A stretch of DNA of 64,000 nucleotides from JBBIWA01 sp037439425 (GTDB lineage Bacteria > Acidobacteriota > Blastocatellia > RBC074), in assembly GCA_037439425.1 (NCBI GenBank), contig JBBIWA010000006.1, forward strand, positions 1-64,000, read 5' to 3'. A program made the position numbers and the translations under genes. Each line of letters opens with the position of its first letter. The first letter of the stretch is position 1. Shown piece by piece: positions 46,671-56,639 of this stretch. The notes under the pieces were generated by a model that had not been told where the DNA came from, did not search any database, and worked only from the letters and a program-made list of their open reading frames with translations.

Positions 46671-47051
46671 CTACTCTACTTCAGTGATCTTGGCCACCAT
46701 TAGGTGTGATTCGTGCACTGTGCCCTCGACACTGACTTTGATCCCCTTCTGCTTCGAGGATTTTCCCAGTAATTCCTTGGCCTGTTTGTTGCCATTTTCA
46801 TCGAACTCATAGAACTTACCGTCAGCGAAGAGACCGTAGCCGCTGGCGACGCAATTGTCCATCAGGGCGCAACCACGTGTGTGATTGGCGGCTGCAGCCA
46901 TAGGGTCAGACTGTTTGGCCAGGCGGGCAGAACAGGCTTTGTCTACGAGGTATCCAGTCAAAGTCTTTTTCCCCTCCTGCGTCACGCCCAGAGTAACCAG
47001 GCTTAGGAGCGCGAGAATCGCTATTGCTGGATATAGAGTTTTTCTCATCAT
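46671..47051 (-). CDS. Small secreted protein with conserved-looking cysteines
   Basis: A 126-residue exported protein. The signal peptide (1-24, ending in GVTQ) is followed by KTLTGYLVDKACS, NHTRGCALMDNCVASGYGLF, FYEFDENGNKQAKELLG and IKVSVEGTVHESHLMVAKI. The three cysteines and the strand pattern resemble small beta-barrel (OB-like) secreted proteins often seen in Acidobacteriota, but I cannot name a family. The start is the ATG 6 nt after AAAGGAG. Metal or sulfur binding at the cysteine cluster is possible. Confidence 0.75.
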   Translation of the reverse strand: MMRKTLYPAIAILALLSLVTLGVTQEGKKTLTGYLVDKACSARLAKQSDPMAAAANHTRGCALMDNCVASGYGLFADGKFYEFDENGNKQAKELLGKSSKQKGIKVSVEGTVHESHLMVAKITEVE

Positions 47052-47057
47052 CTCCAA

Positions 47058-47926
47058 CTCCTTTCTAGATTTGGATAGTGGTTAGGGGAACCAACTGCCG
47101 TGACACGGCATTGTAACACAATCACCCGCAGTTCAAACAGTGTGGTAGCTCGAAAATCCGGGGCAACGGCGGGTTATTCCAGAGCGGGTGTGTTTACCCC
47201 AGGATGAGGACTGTTTACTAAAAATCCTCCGTCCCTTTGCCTGCTCCAGAGGCAGATAGCGATACCGCAAGAGCTGATCAGTAGGGCAGGCTGCTATTGT
47301 GGCAGCAGGTGTGAGCTGGGTTTTCTGGCTTGCTAGCCCTCTGGTTTTTGGAACCTCCCTCCCCTTGGACATATCAATTCCTAGACAAGTAACAGCAAAT
47401 TCTACCCAGGGTTTTAGCAGGGGGATGAGGGAAACGCTTGCGAAATTCCTTTATCTTCTCGCCGTTGATGTGCTATGATAGGCGCTGGTAAAGAGGAGAA
47501 CTAATACCGCCCCCCGAAAACATGATATGAGATACGTTGGAAGATGCCCTCACAACTTCTGCAAGGGTTAGGTTTAACCTGATACCGCCCCTGGTATTTC
47601 TTTCATAGATTAAGGTTGCACTTGTAGCGTTTTATCGACAAATGTTTGCGGTGAATTTTATTGTTTGGATGCCATAAAATTATGAACTCCTAAGTTCACT
47701 CTACAGCCACCTCACCTGAATAGACCTGCTCCGTGCAGCTCAACCTTTGTGATGGTGGCAGCTAAGTAGTGGGTAGGCAAGCATCTTCAGGTTGTGCCCA
47801 CGCTTATCGGCAGTAATGGCGGAGCGCCGAATCAGCGATTGTTGCGGCGCTCGGTCGAAACTCACGGGGAAGGACCAATTGACTACTAACTGATTAAATC
47901 TAACCAGGTAGACAGGAGATAGACGT
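47058..47926. other. Long intergenic gap, no gene recognised
   Basis: Short frames here lack ribosome sites and family features. The part around 47600-47700 is notably AT-rich, and the phrase TACCGCCCC appears twice (around 47506 and 47584). This may contain promoter and leader sequence for the coiled-coil gene at 47927; no motif can be assigned. Confidence 0.5.
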
Positions 47927-48199
47927 ATGAGTGCAGCGATCCAACTGATCAACCAGCAAATGATCCAACCTGAAACTGAGGAAACCCAACTCAGTAATGT
48001 TACTCCCTTTGAAGCAATTTCGGAGCAGCGGCTGAATCGTGCGCTTGCCTATGTCTCGCAGCTTCAAGCTGAGGTCAGAACCCTGCGCGAAGAGTTGGCA
48101 CGCGCTGAACGCTTACTGGAGCATAAGGAGGCTCTGTTACGCAACGCCGTACTGCGCGAGCAGGAATTGCGGGCTGAGCTGGTGAGAGACCTCTTTTGA
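47927..48199 (+). CDS. Small coiled-coil protein
   Basis: A 90-residue soluble protein with a long coiled coil over residues 28-85 (leucine and alanine at heptad positions in LAYVSQLQAEVRTLREELARAERLLEHKEALL). The first 27 residues are polar and disordered-looking. AGGAG lies 8 nt before the ATG, and frame and composition fit a real gene. No family is recognised. It stands alone, with over 850 bp of non-coding DNA before it. Confidence 0.6.
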   Translation: MSAAIQLINQQMIQPETEETQLSNVTPFEAISEQRLNRALAYVSQLQAEVRTLREELARAERLLEHKEALLRNAVLREQELRAELVRDLF

Positions 48200-48446
48200 C
48201 AGAATTGGATAAGGAAATAAGCGAAGCGCGTGTAACCACCTGTTTGCCCCACCGCGTCCGCTAACTCACCAAGGCTGCGCTTCTTCCTGCCCCAACTGGC
48301 TAGTCTTGGCTGGGTTTCGATCCCCCTTCAATGAAATACTAATCCCCTGCTGGGCTTGGTGTGCCTGAGGCCTGGAGGGTGATCAACCACTAAGCCGGAG
48401 AAATATCAACTCAGGCCAGCGTGTTGCGGGGAGAGGTGTGCTGAGC

Positions 48447-49127
48447 TTAACGTAAGGGTTGTGCGTCCCATTGGGAGAGAGCTGAGACAGCCATTCCGAG
48501 CACGACCCAGCGTTTAGGCATGGTGAGAAAGTGGACTCCTGTGCGCCAATACCCATCATTAAAATGGGCATATTTGACCACTCCTTCTACTTGGAACTGA
48601 CCATCGAGGCCAGAGATCTCAATGATCTCGCCGACCCCTAATGGACGATTAAGTCGTAAACAGACGCCGCGTCGGCTAACGTCTTCAGTGTAGACCTCCT
48701 CGGAGAACGGCTGACCCTCTTGGTCTTTGCCCTCGATCGTCAGCTTGATTGCCAGCTGCATCCGCGTCTCACGCGGCTTCATCCCTGGTGCTAGAGATGG
48801 GGCGCGGTGGTTAACACCTTCGACCATTTCGCCAATTCGTTGCAGGTCTCGCTCAGCAATCTCGAAGAAGCGGATCCCTGCTCCTACTCCTGCTCGAACG
48901 AAGCGCACCTGTCCAGTGGCCTGGATAGAGGATCTATCGGGCAAACTCAACCGCAGGTGCACCAGCGCTCCTGCCTGAAGCGGCAGATTGGTAGAGACAA
49001 AAACCCCACCCAAACTCAGGTTTGTTGCCTTAGCACGATAGGTTGCCCCTTGACAAAAAAGAGTCAGCGGATAGCCTACTTCGATTCGTCGGTACCGGCG
49101 ATGTTCCTCTCTGGGTTTTCTTTGCAT
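48447..49127 (-). CDS. Protein with two tandem PilZ domains
   Basis: A 226-residue protein with two PilZ-type domains, which bind cyclic di-GMP. Domain 1 has RRYRRIEV near residue 10 and NLSLGGVFV near 38; domain 2 has RETRMQLAIKL around 118 and DVSRRGVCLRL around 150, keeping the (D/N)xSxxG core. The arginine-rich RxxxR in the second domain is weaker, so it may bind the nucleotide poorly. No enzyme domain is attached, so it is a sensor or adaptor. No diguanylate cyclase lies near. It faces away from the TonB receptor terminator and probably has its own promoter. Confidence 0.8.
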   Translation of the reverse strand: MQRKPREEHRRYRRIEVGYPLTLFCQGATYRAKATNLSLGGVFVSTNLPLQAGALVHLRLSLPDRSSIQATGQVRFVRAGVGAGIRFFEIAERDLQRIGEMVEGVNHRAPSLAPGMKPRETRMQLAIKLTIEGKDQEGQPFSEEVYTEDVSRRGVCLRLNRPLGVGEIIEISGLDGQFQVEGVVKYAHFNDGYWRTGVHFLTMPKRWVVLGMAVSALSQWDAQPLR

Positions 49128-49252
49128 GCTTTTTAGTCCATCCTCTCTAGGTCTCCTGGCAAGGGCTGATCATAGTTTTAGCTGGGTTCTATCGCTTCTT
49201 TGTTTTAATTTGATGGTGAAGATTTGCTTGGGAGCTCCCGTCATCAAGGGAC

Positions 49253-49285
49253 AAAAAGGGGGAACCCTCAGAGGGTTCCCCTTAA
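49253..49285 (-). terminator. Rho-independent terminator after the TonB receptor gene
   Basis: Read on the minus strand, a 10-bp stem, GGGGAACCCT and AGGGTTCCCC, with a 3-nt loop is followed by CTTTTTGT. It lies 26 bp past the receptor stop. Confidence 0.85.
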
Positions 49286-49310
49286 GCAGGGTAATTTCTT
49301 TGTCCTCACT

Positions 49311-52300
49311 TTAGAAATTGAATCTCACGCCGAATTGCAGCTGGCGCGCCGGGGCTGCTGAGGTGAATCCAAGAGGCTGTGTCGGAGCCTTGCTGCGGTC
49401 ACCGCGAACTCTGAAATTGGTCGCATTAGCGAACGTGGTGCCGACGACGTTGTTGATACCTGTGAGGTTAGTCCGGTTGAAGAGATTGAAGAGTTCAAAA
49501 GTCAGTTCCAGGAATCGCGACTCAGTAGCAAAGAAGCGCCGGGCAAGCCGCATATCGAAGCTGTAGAAAGGTTCTCCGATGCCGGTGTTGCGGCCAGCTT
49601 GCCCAGGCCGGTCGGTTTGTGAGCGTCCATCGCCATTGGCGTCGAAGCCGAGCAGGAGATTGAAGGGGCGGCCGCTGCCAGCGATGAAGATCGGCGAGAA
49701 AAGCCAGTTGCCCAGAACTTTGCCTGCTGCAGAGTCGCCTTTGAATGGGCTAGCGAAGACGCCGCTAATCACCGCACGGTGGCGCTGATCGAAAGCCGAA
49801 AGTGCCCGGTCGGCACGTAAATTCAACGGATTTTGTGCCGAAAAGTCACTGTTGAAATCGGTCACTTCGTCAATTGTCTTCGCGAAGGTGTAGTGGGCAT
49901 TGATGCTGAAATTATTCGAGAAGCGCTTAGTCAATGCGACGGTGCCGGCGTGATAGAAGGAGTTGGCCGACGACTCGTAGATGTTGTCCTGAAGGCGCAG
50001 CGGATTGCGGAAGTCACTGGTCAAACCAGCTTGTTGCTGCGCTGCTGTTGGGAAGCGGATGAAAGTCGGTCCGCCATTGGGATTGAGCGGATTGACTGGC
50101 CCAGTTTGCTTGAAATGATTGATATCGCGATTGCGGGTCAGGTGCAAACCGCGCGTGAAGAGATAGCTGACATCGAGTGAAAATCCACTCCCCAAATCCC
50201 GCTGCACGCCTAAGCTTGCTTGATAGGTTGCCGGGCTTTCATAGTTGGGTTCGAGGCGGAAACGCACTTCAAGCGGTGCGCCCGGTCTGGGAGTGATGTT
50301 GAGTGGGGCCGCTGCCACATCAGCTAACGCGATTGGACGAGTGCCGATGACCCCACGTGCAAGCAAAGTTTGATAGACCGCAAATGAGGTCGGCAATCCG
50401 AGCGCATTTGAGGTAGCTGTGGCCAGTACGATGTTGATGTTAGTCGGGTCGCCACTACCGTTCAGCTCGGTGGTGACGTTGGCAACGGGGTAGATGATGT
50501 AGCCAGTGAAGATCCCTGCGCCACCGCGAATCACGGTCTTGCCATCTCCGAATGGGTCCCAGGAGAAGCCGGCGCGGGGTTGCACGTCGTTCTTGTCGGT
50601 TGGAATCAGAAACGAGTCGTCGTTAATCGAGTAACGCAACCCGTAGCTCAGCGTGAAGTTGGGCCGCACCTTCCACGTGTCTTGCGCATAGACGGCATAG
50701 CGAGCTTGCCACGATTTAGCCACCGGATCGCCGAACCCTTGCTGGTAGACAATTGGCAGATTGAGATTGAAAGATTGCAACGCATTGATCGGCGCTGAGA
50801 GCGCAGGCAACAGGCTCGGATTGTTAGCTTGCAGGAAGCTGGTCATCTGCTGCAGGACCGAAGGACCAAGCGCCGGGTTGAGCGCAATGATGTTCGACAG
50901 AGGAATTGCCGTGCCGAAATTGAAGCGAGCGCCGAAGAAAGTTTCATTGTTAGTCGAAATACGGCTCAAGAACACAGAGCCACCGAATTTGAAGGTGTGA
51001 CTACCGGAGACCCAGGAAAGGTTGTCATAAATATCCCAGTGGCGCTCGTAAGTCTTCGAGGGCAAGAAAATGTCACGCCCGAAGAAGCCGAATCCTTCAA
51101 TATTGAATTCCGGCCCAATCGGGTCATTGGGAATCACGGCGAAGCGCAAATAGATGTGCTGGAACTTCAGTTCGTTGAAGACATTTGGGCTGAATTGATA
51201 GTTGTGCGAGAGAAGCACGCTTTGATTGAAAGTGTCCAGCGTGCGACCGCGCGAGACTGCCGTCAGCGCACCTGCCGCCTGATTCTCAAAAGCTGAATCA
51301 TTGATGCTGTAGCGCAAATAGCCGTTACTGCGCTCGCTGAAGTTGTGATCAAGGCGCGCCGTGAGCGTGGTTTGATTGGAATCGAACGGGAACTGGCCGG
51401 TCGCTTCGGTAAAGAGCTTGACAGTGCGCGGATAGTTGGTCGAGGTGGTAGTCAGGGCCGCGCGCAGTCCAGCAGCCACTTGCGCGAATGGGGTTCCCGC
51501 GCTCAGATAGTCGAAAAGCGCCCTCTGTGAAGCTGTCGGCTGAAAGATCGCTGGGTCGCTCAGCAGGTTGACAAAAGAGGTCTCTTCCTGATTGAAGCGT
51601 TCGACTGCAGTGAAGAAGAAAGTCTTGTCTTGTTTAATCGGGCCACCGATCGAACCGCCGAACTGCTGCCGGCTGAACGGCGACTGGCCCCTGGGATTAA
51701 AATCAAAAGCGTTGCGCGCATCGAAGCGTTCATCGCGGAACAGACCAAAAGCACTGCCGTGAAAGCTGTTCGTGCCTGACTTTGAGACGGTGTTGACAAT
51801 CCCGCCTGTGGCTGTGCCAAACTCAGCGTTGTAGCTATTGCGCAGCACCTGAAACTCCTGCACCGCTTCCTGGCTGATCACATTAATCACCCCACCCGAG
51901 GCGCCGAGAATTTCGCCACCATCTACTGAAACATAATTGCCACGCCCGTTGTTGCCGCCGAAAGAGAGGCCGGATTGTGGAGTCTGAGCGACGCGGAAGT
52001 CAGAGGCATCAGCGATGTTGTCTGAATCGCTGACTCCGGGGGTGAGCAGCGCATAGTCCAGATAGTTGCGTCGATTGATCGGCAAATTGGTGATCTGGCG
52101 TTCGTCAATCACAGAGGCTTGATGGGCGCGATTGGTCTCAACGACTTCGGCACCACCGACTACCTCAACACTGATCTCTAAACCAGCAGCACTGAGTTTG
52201 ACCGGGATATTGGCTTGTTGACCCACGGTTAATTCAATCTTCGTCGAACTCTGGGCGAAGCCTGATGCTTCAACCCTTAGCTCATAGACACTAGGTGGCA

Positions 52301-52526
52301 GATTGAGAAAGACATAATTGCCTTCAGCGTCAGTTGCCCCGCTGCGGCTGGTGCCTTTACCGACGTCAGTGAGTGTAATCTTGGCTCCAGGGATCGCTGC
52401 GCCGTTTTGGTCGACGACCTGTCCGCGCAACTCGGCCGTTGAACTGGAAGCTTGAGCAAAGACTGGAATGGCTCCGGCGATCATCATAAAGAGAGTCATC
52501 GTCGCGAGCTTCGTTATGGATTTCAT
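49311..52526 (-). CDS. Oar-like TonB-dependent receptor with carboxypeptidase-regulatory-like domain
   Basis: A 1071-residue outer-membrane protein. The signal peptide (1-24, ending VFAQ) is followed by a carboxypeptidase-regulatory-like beta sandwich (LRGQVVDQNGAAIPGAKITL, about 33-115), then a plug domain (RQITNLPINRRNYLDYALL and GGNNGRGNYVSVDGG) and a 22-strand barrel ending in the typical aromatic FGVRFNF. It resembles the Oar proteins expanded in Acidobacteriota. Substrate is unknown; plant or microbial oligosaccharides are commonly suggested. The ATG follows AAGGAGGAGAT. No SusD-like partner is adjacent. Confidence 0.9.
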   Translation of the reverse strand: MKSITKLATMTLFMMIAGAIPVFAQASSSTAELRGQVVDQNGAAIPGAKITLTDVGKGTSRSGATDAEGNYVFLNLPPSVYELRVEASGFAQSSTKIELTVGQQANIPVKLSAAGLEISVEVVGGAEVVETNRAHQASVIDERQITNLPINRRNYLDYALLTPGVSDSDNIADASDFRVAQTPQSGLSFGGNNGRGNYVSVDGGEILGASGGVINVISQEAVQEFQVLRNSYNAEFGTATGGIVNTVSKSGTNSFHGSAFGLFRDERFDARNAFDFNPRGQSPFSRQQFGGSIGGPIKQDKTFFFTAVERFNQEETSFVNLLSDPAIFQPTASQRALFDYLSAGTPFAQVAAGLRAALTTTSTNYPRTVKLFTEATGQFPFDSNQTTLTARLDHNFSERSNGYLRYSINDSAFENQAAGALTAVSRGRTLDTFNQSVLLSHNYQFSPNVFNELKFQHIYLRFAVIPNDPIGPEFNIEGFGFFGRDIFLPSKTYERHWDIYDNLSWVSGSHTFKFGGSVFLSRISTNNETFFGARFNFGTAIPLSNIIALNPALGPSVLQQMTSFLQANNPSLLPALSAPINALQSFNLNLPIVYQQGFGDPVAKSWQARYAVYAQDTWKVRPNFTLSYGLRYSINDDSFLIPTDKNDVQPRAGFSWDPFGDGKTVIRGGAGIFTGYIIYPVANVTTELNGSGDPTNINIVLATATSNALGLPTSFAVYQTLLARGVIGTRPIALADVAAAPLNITPRPGAPLEVRFRLEPNYESPATYQASLGVQRDLGSGFSLDVSYLFTRGLHLTRNRDINHFKQTGPVNPLNPNGGPTFIRFPTAAQQQAGLTSDFRNPLRLQDNIYESSANSFYHAGTVALTKRFSNNFSINAHYTFAKTIDEVTDFNSDFSAQNPLNLRADRALSAFDQRHRAVISGVFASPFKGDSAAGKVLGNWLFSPIFIAGSGRPFNLLLGFDANGDGRSQTDRPGQAGRNTGIGEPFYSFDMRLARRFFATESRFLELTFELFNLFNRTNLTGINNVVGTTFANATNFRVRGDRSKAPTQPLGFTSAAPARQLQFGVRFNF

Positions 52527-53592
52527 ATGATATCTCCTCCTTAGCTGGGCTTGTCAGTCCAGCCCAGAGAATAATGGATCAGCTAATATGCATTCTAGCT
52601 CATCCAAAGATTTCAATATGGAGAATGGAGAACGTGCGCACAGAACCCTAAAGGATTGATCTCTCAATCCTCGTCCTGACAAGTTCTTAGCACGTTAGCA
52701 AGTATGAGATCACGCACCCCAGAGACTTGAGGGGTGCTAATAGAAAAGCTAATCCATAAGTGATGAGAAATCAAGCGACCAAACCGGCCTATCCCTTCAC
52801 CGCCATATCCCCACATCCGCACTTGCATGGGCAAGCTCAGGCGGTGTATCTTCTGCCCGTCAGTGTGGCCAATGATAAACTACCTTGTCCAAGTCAAGCT
52901 GTAGTTCCTGAACCCTGAATGCCGCAAATCCTCCGCCGGATAGGTAGTTAGACTGCGCCACTAAGCCTTCCTGGGATTTGGGCCAGCGCATTGGTTAACG
53001 CGATACCAACAGCGGATTTGCGGTGCTCAGTGCCAAACTTGTTGAGGTGATCTTATGCCCCGTGAGATTCTCGCCTGTTACGCATGTGCATGTCTTTCTC
53101 CACCTTTTGCTCTCCCCGCTGGGGTGGTTTGGCAATTTGATCTTAATCCTATTCAAAGACATAGTTGCCGGTGTGTTGCCAAGCTGTTACCTTGGCCGAC
53201 TCGGGGATTTTGCAGACCGCACCACCAGCTCAGGTAACGAGTAACCTCGTTAAATAAATGCAAGAAGATTAGCAAAAGCCTGACACCAGGCTGGGTTTCT
53301 ATCTGTGGGTGAAAAGACGCTTGGCGTCGTTGGGAAAAAACGCGGCGGGGTGTCCTCGGCTCCTGCCCGCTTAATTTCATATTGAAGGCTGGGATTCTGC
53401 AACCTTAGTGATCAGCGCATAGCTTCGGATTAGGGCATTTAGGTCTGAGCAGTGATTGAGTGAGCTGCGGTGATTGTCTAGTTGTGTTCGCTGGTTGATC
53501 ACCGTCCCTGGACATATTCAACCGGCGCCTGGCCAGAAGCTGCCTGGCTCGTTTTGGCCGTCGTTGTCTTTGGGCGGCGCCAGTTAATAGTG
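52527..53592. other. Long upstream region of receptor and polysaccharide locus
   Basis: No coding sequence is supported. Two inverted repeats lie upstream of the receptor gene and are listed separately. The first 900 bp of the gap also precede the plus-strand polysaccharide genes and presumably hold their promoter, which I could not identify. Short frames near 53023-53244 have no family features. Confidence 0.5.
52653..52737. repeat. Two short inverted repeats upstream of the TonB receptor gene
   Basis: GGATTGA/TCAATCC with a 4-nt loop spans 52653-52670, and GCACCCC/GGGGTGC with a 10-nt loop spans 52714-52737. Both are perfect. They lie 125-210 bp before the receptor start and may be regulator-binding sites or RNA hairpins, with no further evidence. 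Confidence 0.5.
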
Positions 53593-55407
53593 ATGAGTGA
53601 TCAAAACCATCCTGCTCCAAAACGACATCTTTTAGCCGTCTTACTCGAGGACTATTTTCAAGTGGGTGCTTTCACTCGGGTCATCCAGCCCACGAAGTGG
53701 GATCGCTTTGAAGCGCGCTTTGAACATAACACTCTGGCAGCTTTAGATCTGCTGGACAGATTTCAGACGAAGGCCACCTTCTTTGTCCTGGGGTGGATAG
53801 CGCAACAGCGGCCGGAACTGATCCGGGAGGTGGCGCGACGTGGTCACGAGATTGCCAGCCGGGGCTATTCCAATCAGAGCATTCGCCAAATGACTAGGGC
53901 AGAGTTGCGCGAAGACCTGGCGCGGGCGCGCGAAGCTTTGGAGGGGGCGAGTGAAAGCAGGGTCTGGGGCTACCGCGCTGCACATCGCTTATATGATCCG
54001 GCTGACTGTTGGGTGCTGGAGATATTAGCCGAGGAAGGCTACCTCTATGATGCGAGCTTGGTGCCGACTTGTCGCTCCTGCCGCCTCAACCCCAGCTCTC
54101 GCTTCGCGCATCAGCTGGATCTCAACAGCCGAAAGCTATGGGAATTCCCGGCCTCGACCTTGAAGTTGCCGGGATGGCTCTTGCCCATTGCCGGTGGAAA
54201 CTATTTTCGCCAGTTCCCTCACACGCTGGTCAAGCACGCTGTCGAATACTGGCATCACAATTATGACGCTCCGTTTGTAATGTACTTCCATGTATGGGAG
54301 CTTGATCCAGAGCAACCACGCATTAGTAGCGTTTCTCCACTGGCCAAGATCCGCCATTACCGCAACCTTAACAAGATGTCATGGGTGATGGCAGATTACT
54401 TGAGCAAATATCAGTTTGCTAGATTTATAGATTATCTAAGGCTGAGCCCGGACCCGCCGGCCAAGCCACACTGTGATCCGAAAGATGAGGCTGTGGTTGT
54501 CTCTCACGCAGCGCATCAACCAGACTCAATCAGAGCGATCAAGCCTGTCGGAACCGAATCGCTCTCCGTTCACTCATCTGAGAGTAAAACTCCAATTACT
54601 ATTGTGGTCCCCTGTTTCAATGAAGAGTCCAGCCTGCCTTATCTGTTCAATACCTTGAAGGAGGTTGAAGTCACTCTAGCAGAAGGATACGAAGTAAAGT
54701 TTATTTTTGTTGATGATGGTAGTACTGATCGAACTTGGGACTCTTTACAGCAACTATTCGGTTCCCAACAAAACGTTTCTATTCTCCGGCATCCGAAGAA
54801 TGTAGGCGTTGCGGCAGCCATCCTAACCGGGATTCGGCAGGCACAAACCGAGATCGTTTGTTCGATGGATTGCGACTGTAGCTATGACCCACACGAATTG
54901 AAAAACATGATTCCTCTGCTGAGTGAGGGCGTGGACCTGGTAACTGCTTCTCCTTACCATCCTCAGGGCAAAGTACTGAATGTTGTGTCCTGGCGCTTAG
55001 CTTTGTCAAAGACAGCGTCTTGGCTCTACCGGCAGGTTCTTCAGCAGCAACTCTTCACCTATACCAGTTGTTTCCGTGTTTACCGCCGGAGCGCAGTGGC
55101 CGGGCTCTCCCTCAGGGAAGGTGGATTTCTGGGTGTCGCAGAATTACTTGGGAAATTGGATCTGCAAGGAGCACGCATCGTCGAGTACCCGGCCACGCTT
55201 GAAGTGCGCCTCTTCGGCCAGTCCAAAATGAAAACGCTGCGAACCATTGTAGGGCATTTGAAGCTGCTGGCCCGGTTACTGGCGCGCCAGGTGCAGTTCG
55301 GTGTGTTCCCAGGTAGAAGGCCATTCAAGCCAGGGTTGAAGCCAGGTGTAATGATCAAGTCCAATCTACAAGCCTCTTCTAATACGTCGCCAAAGGAGTA
55401 TTCATGA
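53593..55407 (+). CDS. Degenerate polysaccharide deacetylase fused to family 2 glycosyltransferase
   Basis: A 604-residue two-domain protein. Residues 1-310 match the DUF3473/PEP-CTERM-type NodB deacetylases, opening with LLEDYFQVGAF. Of the metal-site residues, the expected HxxxH reads R90 and N94 (ASRGYSN), and the GYRAPS motif reads GYRAAH, so deacetylation by the usual route is unlikely. From about residue 335 a GT2 domain follows: ITIVVPCFNEESSLP, FIFVDDGSTDRTWDS and SMDCDCSYDP (DxD). It may make a polyprenyl-linked sugar or add one to a growing polymer. The ATG at 53593 overlaps a GTG; the longer frame has no support. It overlaps the aminotransferase gene by 4 nt and starts the polysaccharide locus. 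Confidence 0.85.
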   Translation: MSDQNHPAPKRHLLAVLLEDYFQVGAFTRVIQPTKWDRFEARFEHNTLAALDLLDRFQTKATFFVLGWIAQQRPELIREVARRGHEIASRGYSNQSIRQMTRAELREDLARAREALEGASESRVWGYRAAHRLYDPADCWVLEILAEEGYLYDASLVPTCRSCRLNPSSRFAHQLDLNSRKLWEFPASTLKLPGWLLPIAGGNYFRQFPHTLVKHAVEYWHHNYDAPFVMYFHVWELDPEQPRISSVSPLAKIRHYRNLNKMSWVMADYLSKYQFARFIDYLRLSPDPPAKPHCDPKDEAVVVSHAAHQPDSIRAIKPVGTESLSVHSSESKTPITIVVPCFNEESSLPYLFNTLKEVEVTLAEGYEVKFIFVDDGSTDRTWDSLQQLFGSQQNVSILRHPKNVGVAAAILTGIRQAQTEIVCSMDCDCSYDPHELKNMIPLLSEGVDLVTASPYHPQGKVLNVVSWRLALSKTASWLYRQVLQQQLFTYTSCFRVYRRSAVAGLSLREGGFLGVAELLGKLDLQGARIVEYPATLEVRLFGQSKMKTLRTIVGHLKLLARLLARQVQFGVFPGRRPFKPGLKPGVMIKSNLQASSNTSPKEYS

Positions 55408-56621
55408 TGTCTTTCGCCAATCACCACAGCTTGGTGTTGCCATCAGATCAGGACGCTTCTGGACGCATCCTGGGAGCAGAAGAGCTAGCACTGCTGGCCG
55501 AGGTCATAAACTCCGGCACACTCACGAGCACAAAGGGGAGATTTGTTAAGACCCTGGAGAGACAGTTTGCCGAGCTCCTAGGAGTCAACTATGCCTATGC
55601 TTGCGCCTCTGGTTCGGCGGCTATTCACGTGGCTGTTGCGGCTGTTGATCCTGAGCCTGGTGATGAAATCGTTACGACCCCCATCACTGATATGGGAGCG
55701 CTAACTCCAATTTTATATCAAGGGGCGATCCCGGTCTTTGCTGATGTCGATCCCAGGACTTTGAATATTACGGCGAAGACCATCGAACCATGCTTGAGCG
55801 AGCGGACAAAGGCCATCATTGTCACCCATCTATTTGGAAATCCGTGCAGCATGGGTGAGATTTTAGAGCTGGCCAAGTCACGGCGGCTTCCTGTAATCGA
55901 AGACAGTGCTCAAGCATTCCTGGCCCAATATCGAAGCCGCTATGTTGGGACGTTAGGGAGCATTGGTTGTTTCAGTTTGCAGCAAGGCAAGCACATGACC
56001 ACGGGGGAAGGCGGCCTGGTTGTGACCAATGACGATGCTCTCGCACGACGGATGTTTCTTTTTATCAACAAAGCTTTTGGTTATGGTGATCCGAATCCTG
56101 ATCATTACTTCCTGGCTCTCAATTATCGGATGAGCGAGTTGCAAGGAGCTGTGGCTGTCGCACAACTGGCCAAGCTTGAGCAAGTCGTGAAGAGTAGGAT
56201 TGCAGCTGCTGAGAGACTGACCGAGAAATTGCGTGGCCTTCCCGGCATCGAGACACCTTGGGTTGAACCACCGAACGTCCACTCTTACTGGAGGTACTGT
56301 CTCCGCGTTGACCAACAGGTGGTGGCGGGCGGTGCTGTCGCATTAGCCGGGCGGCTTAAGGAAAGAGGGATCTTCTCTGCACCGCGCTACATCCAAAAAC
56401 CGGCATTTATGTGCGAGGTCTTTCAGAAGCAGAGGACATTTGGCCATAGCCGTTACCCATTTACTTTGGCGCGCCCCGAAGCGGTTGACTACGCTCCCAA
56501 CCGTTTCCCTGGAACTTTTTCGGGATTGGAAAGCATCCTGGTGTTGCCGTGGAACGAACGCTACACGGATGAACACATTGACTACATAGCAACCTCTGTT
56601 CAGCAATCCCTCGGTTGCTGA
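55404..56621 (+). CDS. DegT/DnrJ/EryC1/StrS-family sugar aminotransferase
   Basis: A 405-residue PLP enzyme that puts an amino group on a nucleotide-linked keto sugar. The PLP-binding lysine is in CFSLQQGKHMTTGEGG (about residue 198); ACASGSAAIHVAV and VIEDSAQAFLA are the other cofactor contacts. Its neighbours, a Gfo/Idh dehydrogenase and a hexapeptide acyltransferase, make it a candidate for WbpE-like transamination at C3 of an aminated uronic acid, or perosamine/bacillosamine-type synthesis. The start overlaps the preceding stop by 4 nt. Confidence 0.88.
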   Translation: MMSFANHHSLVLPSDQDASGRILGAEELALLAEVINSGTLTSTKGRFVKTLERQFAELLGVNYAYACASGSAAIHVAVAAVDPEPGDEIVTTPITDMGALTPILYQGAIPVFADVDPRTLNITAKTIEPCLSERTKAIIVTHLFGNPCSMGEILELAKSRRLPVIEDSAQAFLAQYRSRYVGTLGSIGCFSLQQGKHMTTGEGGLVVTNDDALARRMFLFINKAFGYGDPNPDHYFLALNYRMSELQGAVAVAQLAKLEQVVKSRIAAAERLTEKLRGLPGIETPWVEPPNVHSYWRYCLRVDQQVVAGGAVALAGRLKERGIFSAPRYIQKPAFMCEVFQKQRTFGHSRYPFTLARPEAVDYAPNRFPGTFSGLESILVLPWNERYTDEHIDYIATSVQQSLGC

Positions 56622-56639
56622 GGGGGCAGGAGCAAAGAG

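Noticed and set aside
47133..47372. 79-residue minus-strand gene
   Set aside because: No ribosome site, no family features, and a low-complexity composition.
53023..53244. Small plus-strand genes before the polysaccharide locus
   Set aside because: Two frames overlap in different phases with no recognised domain.
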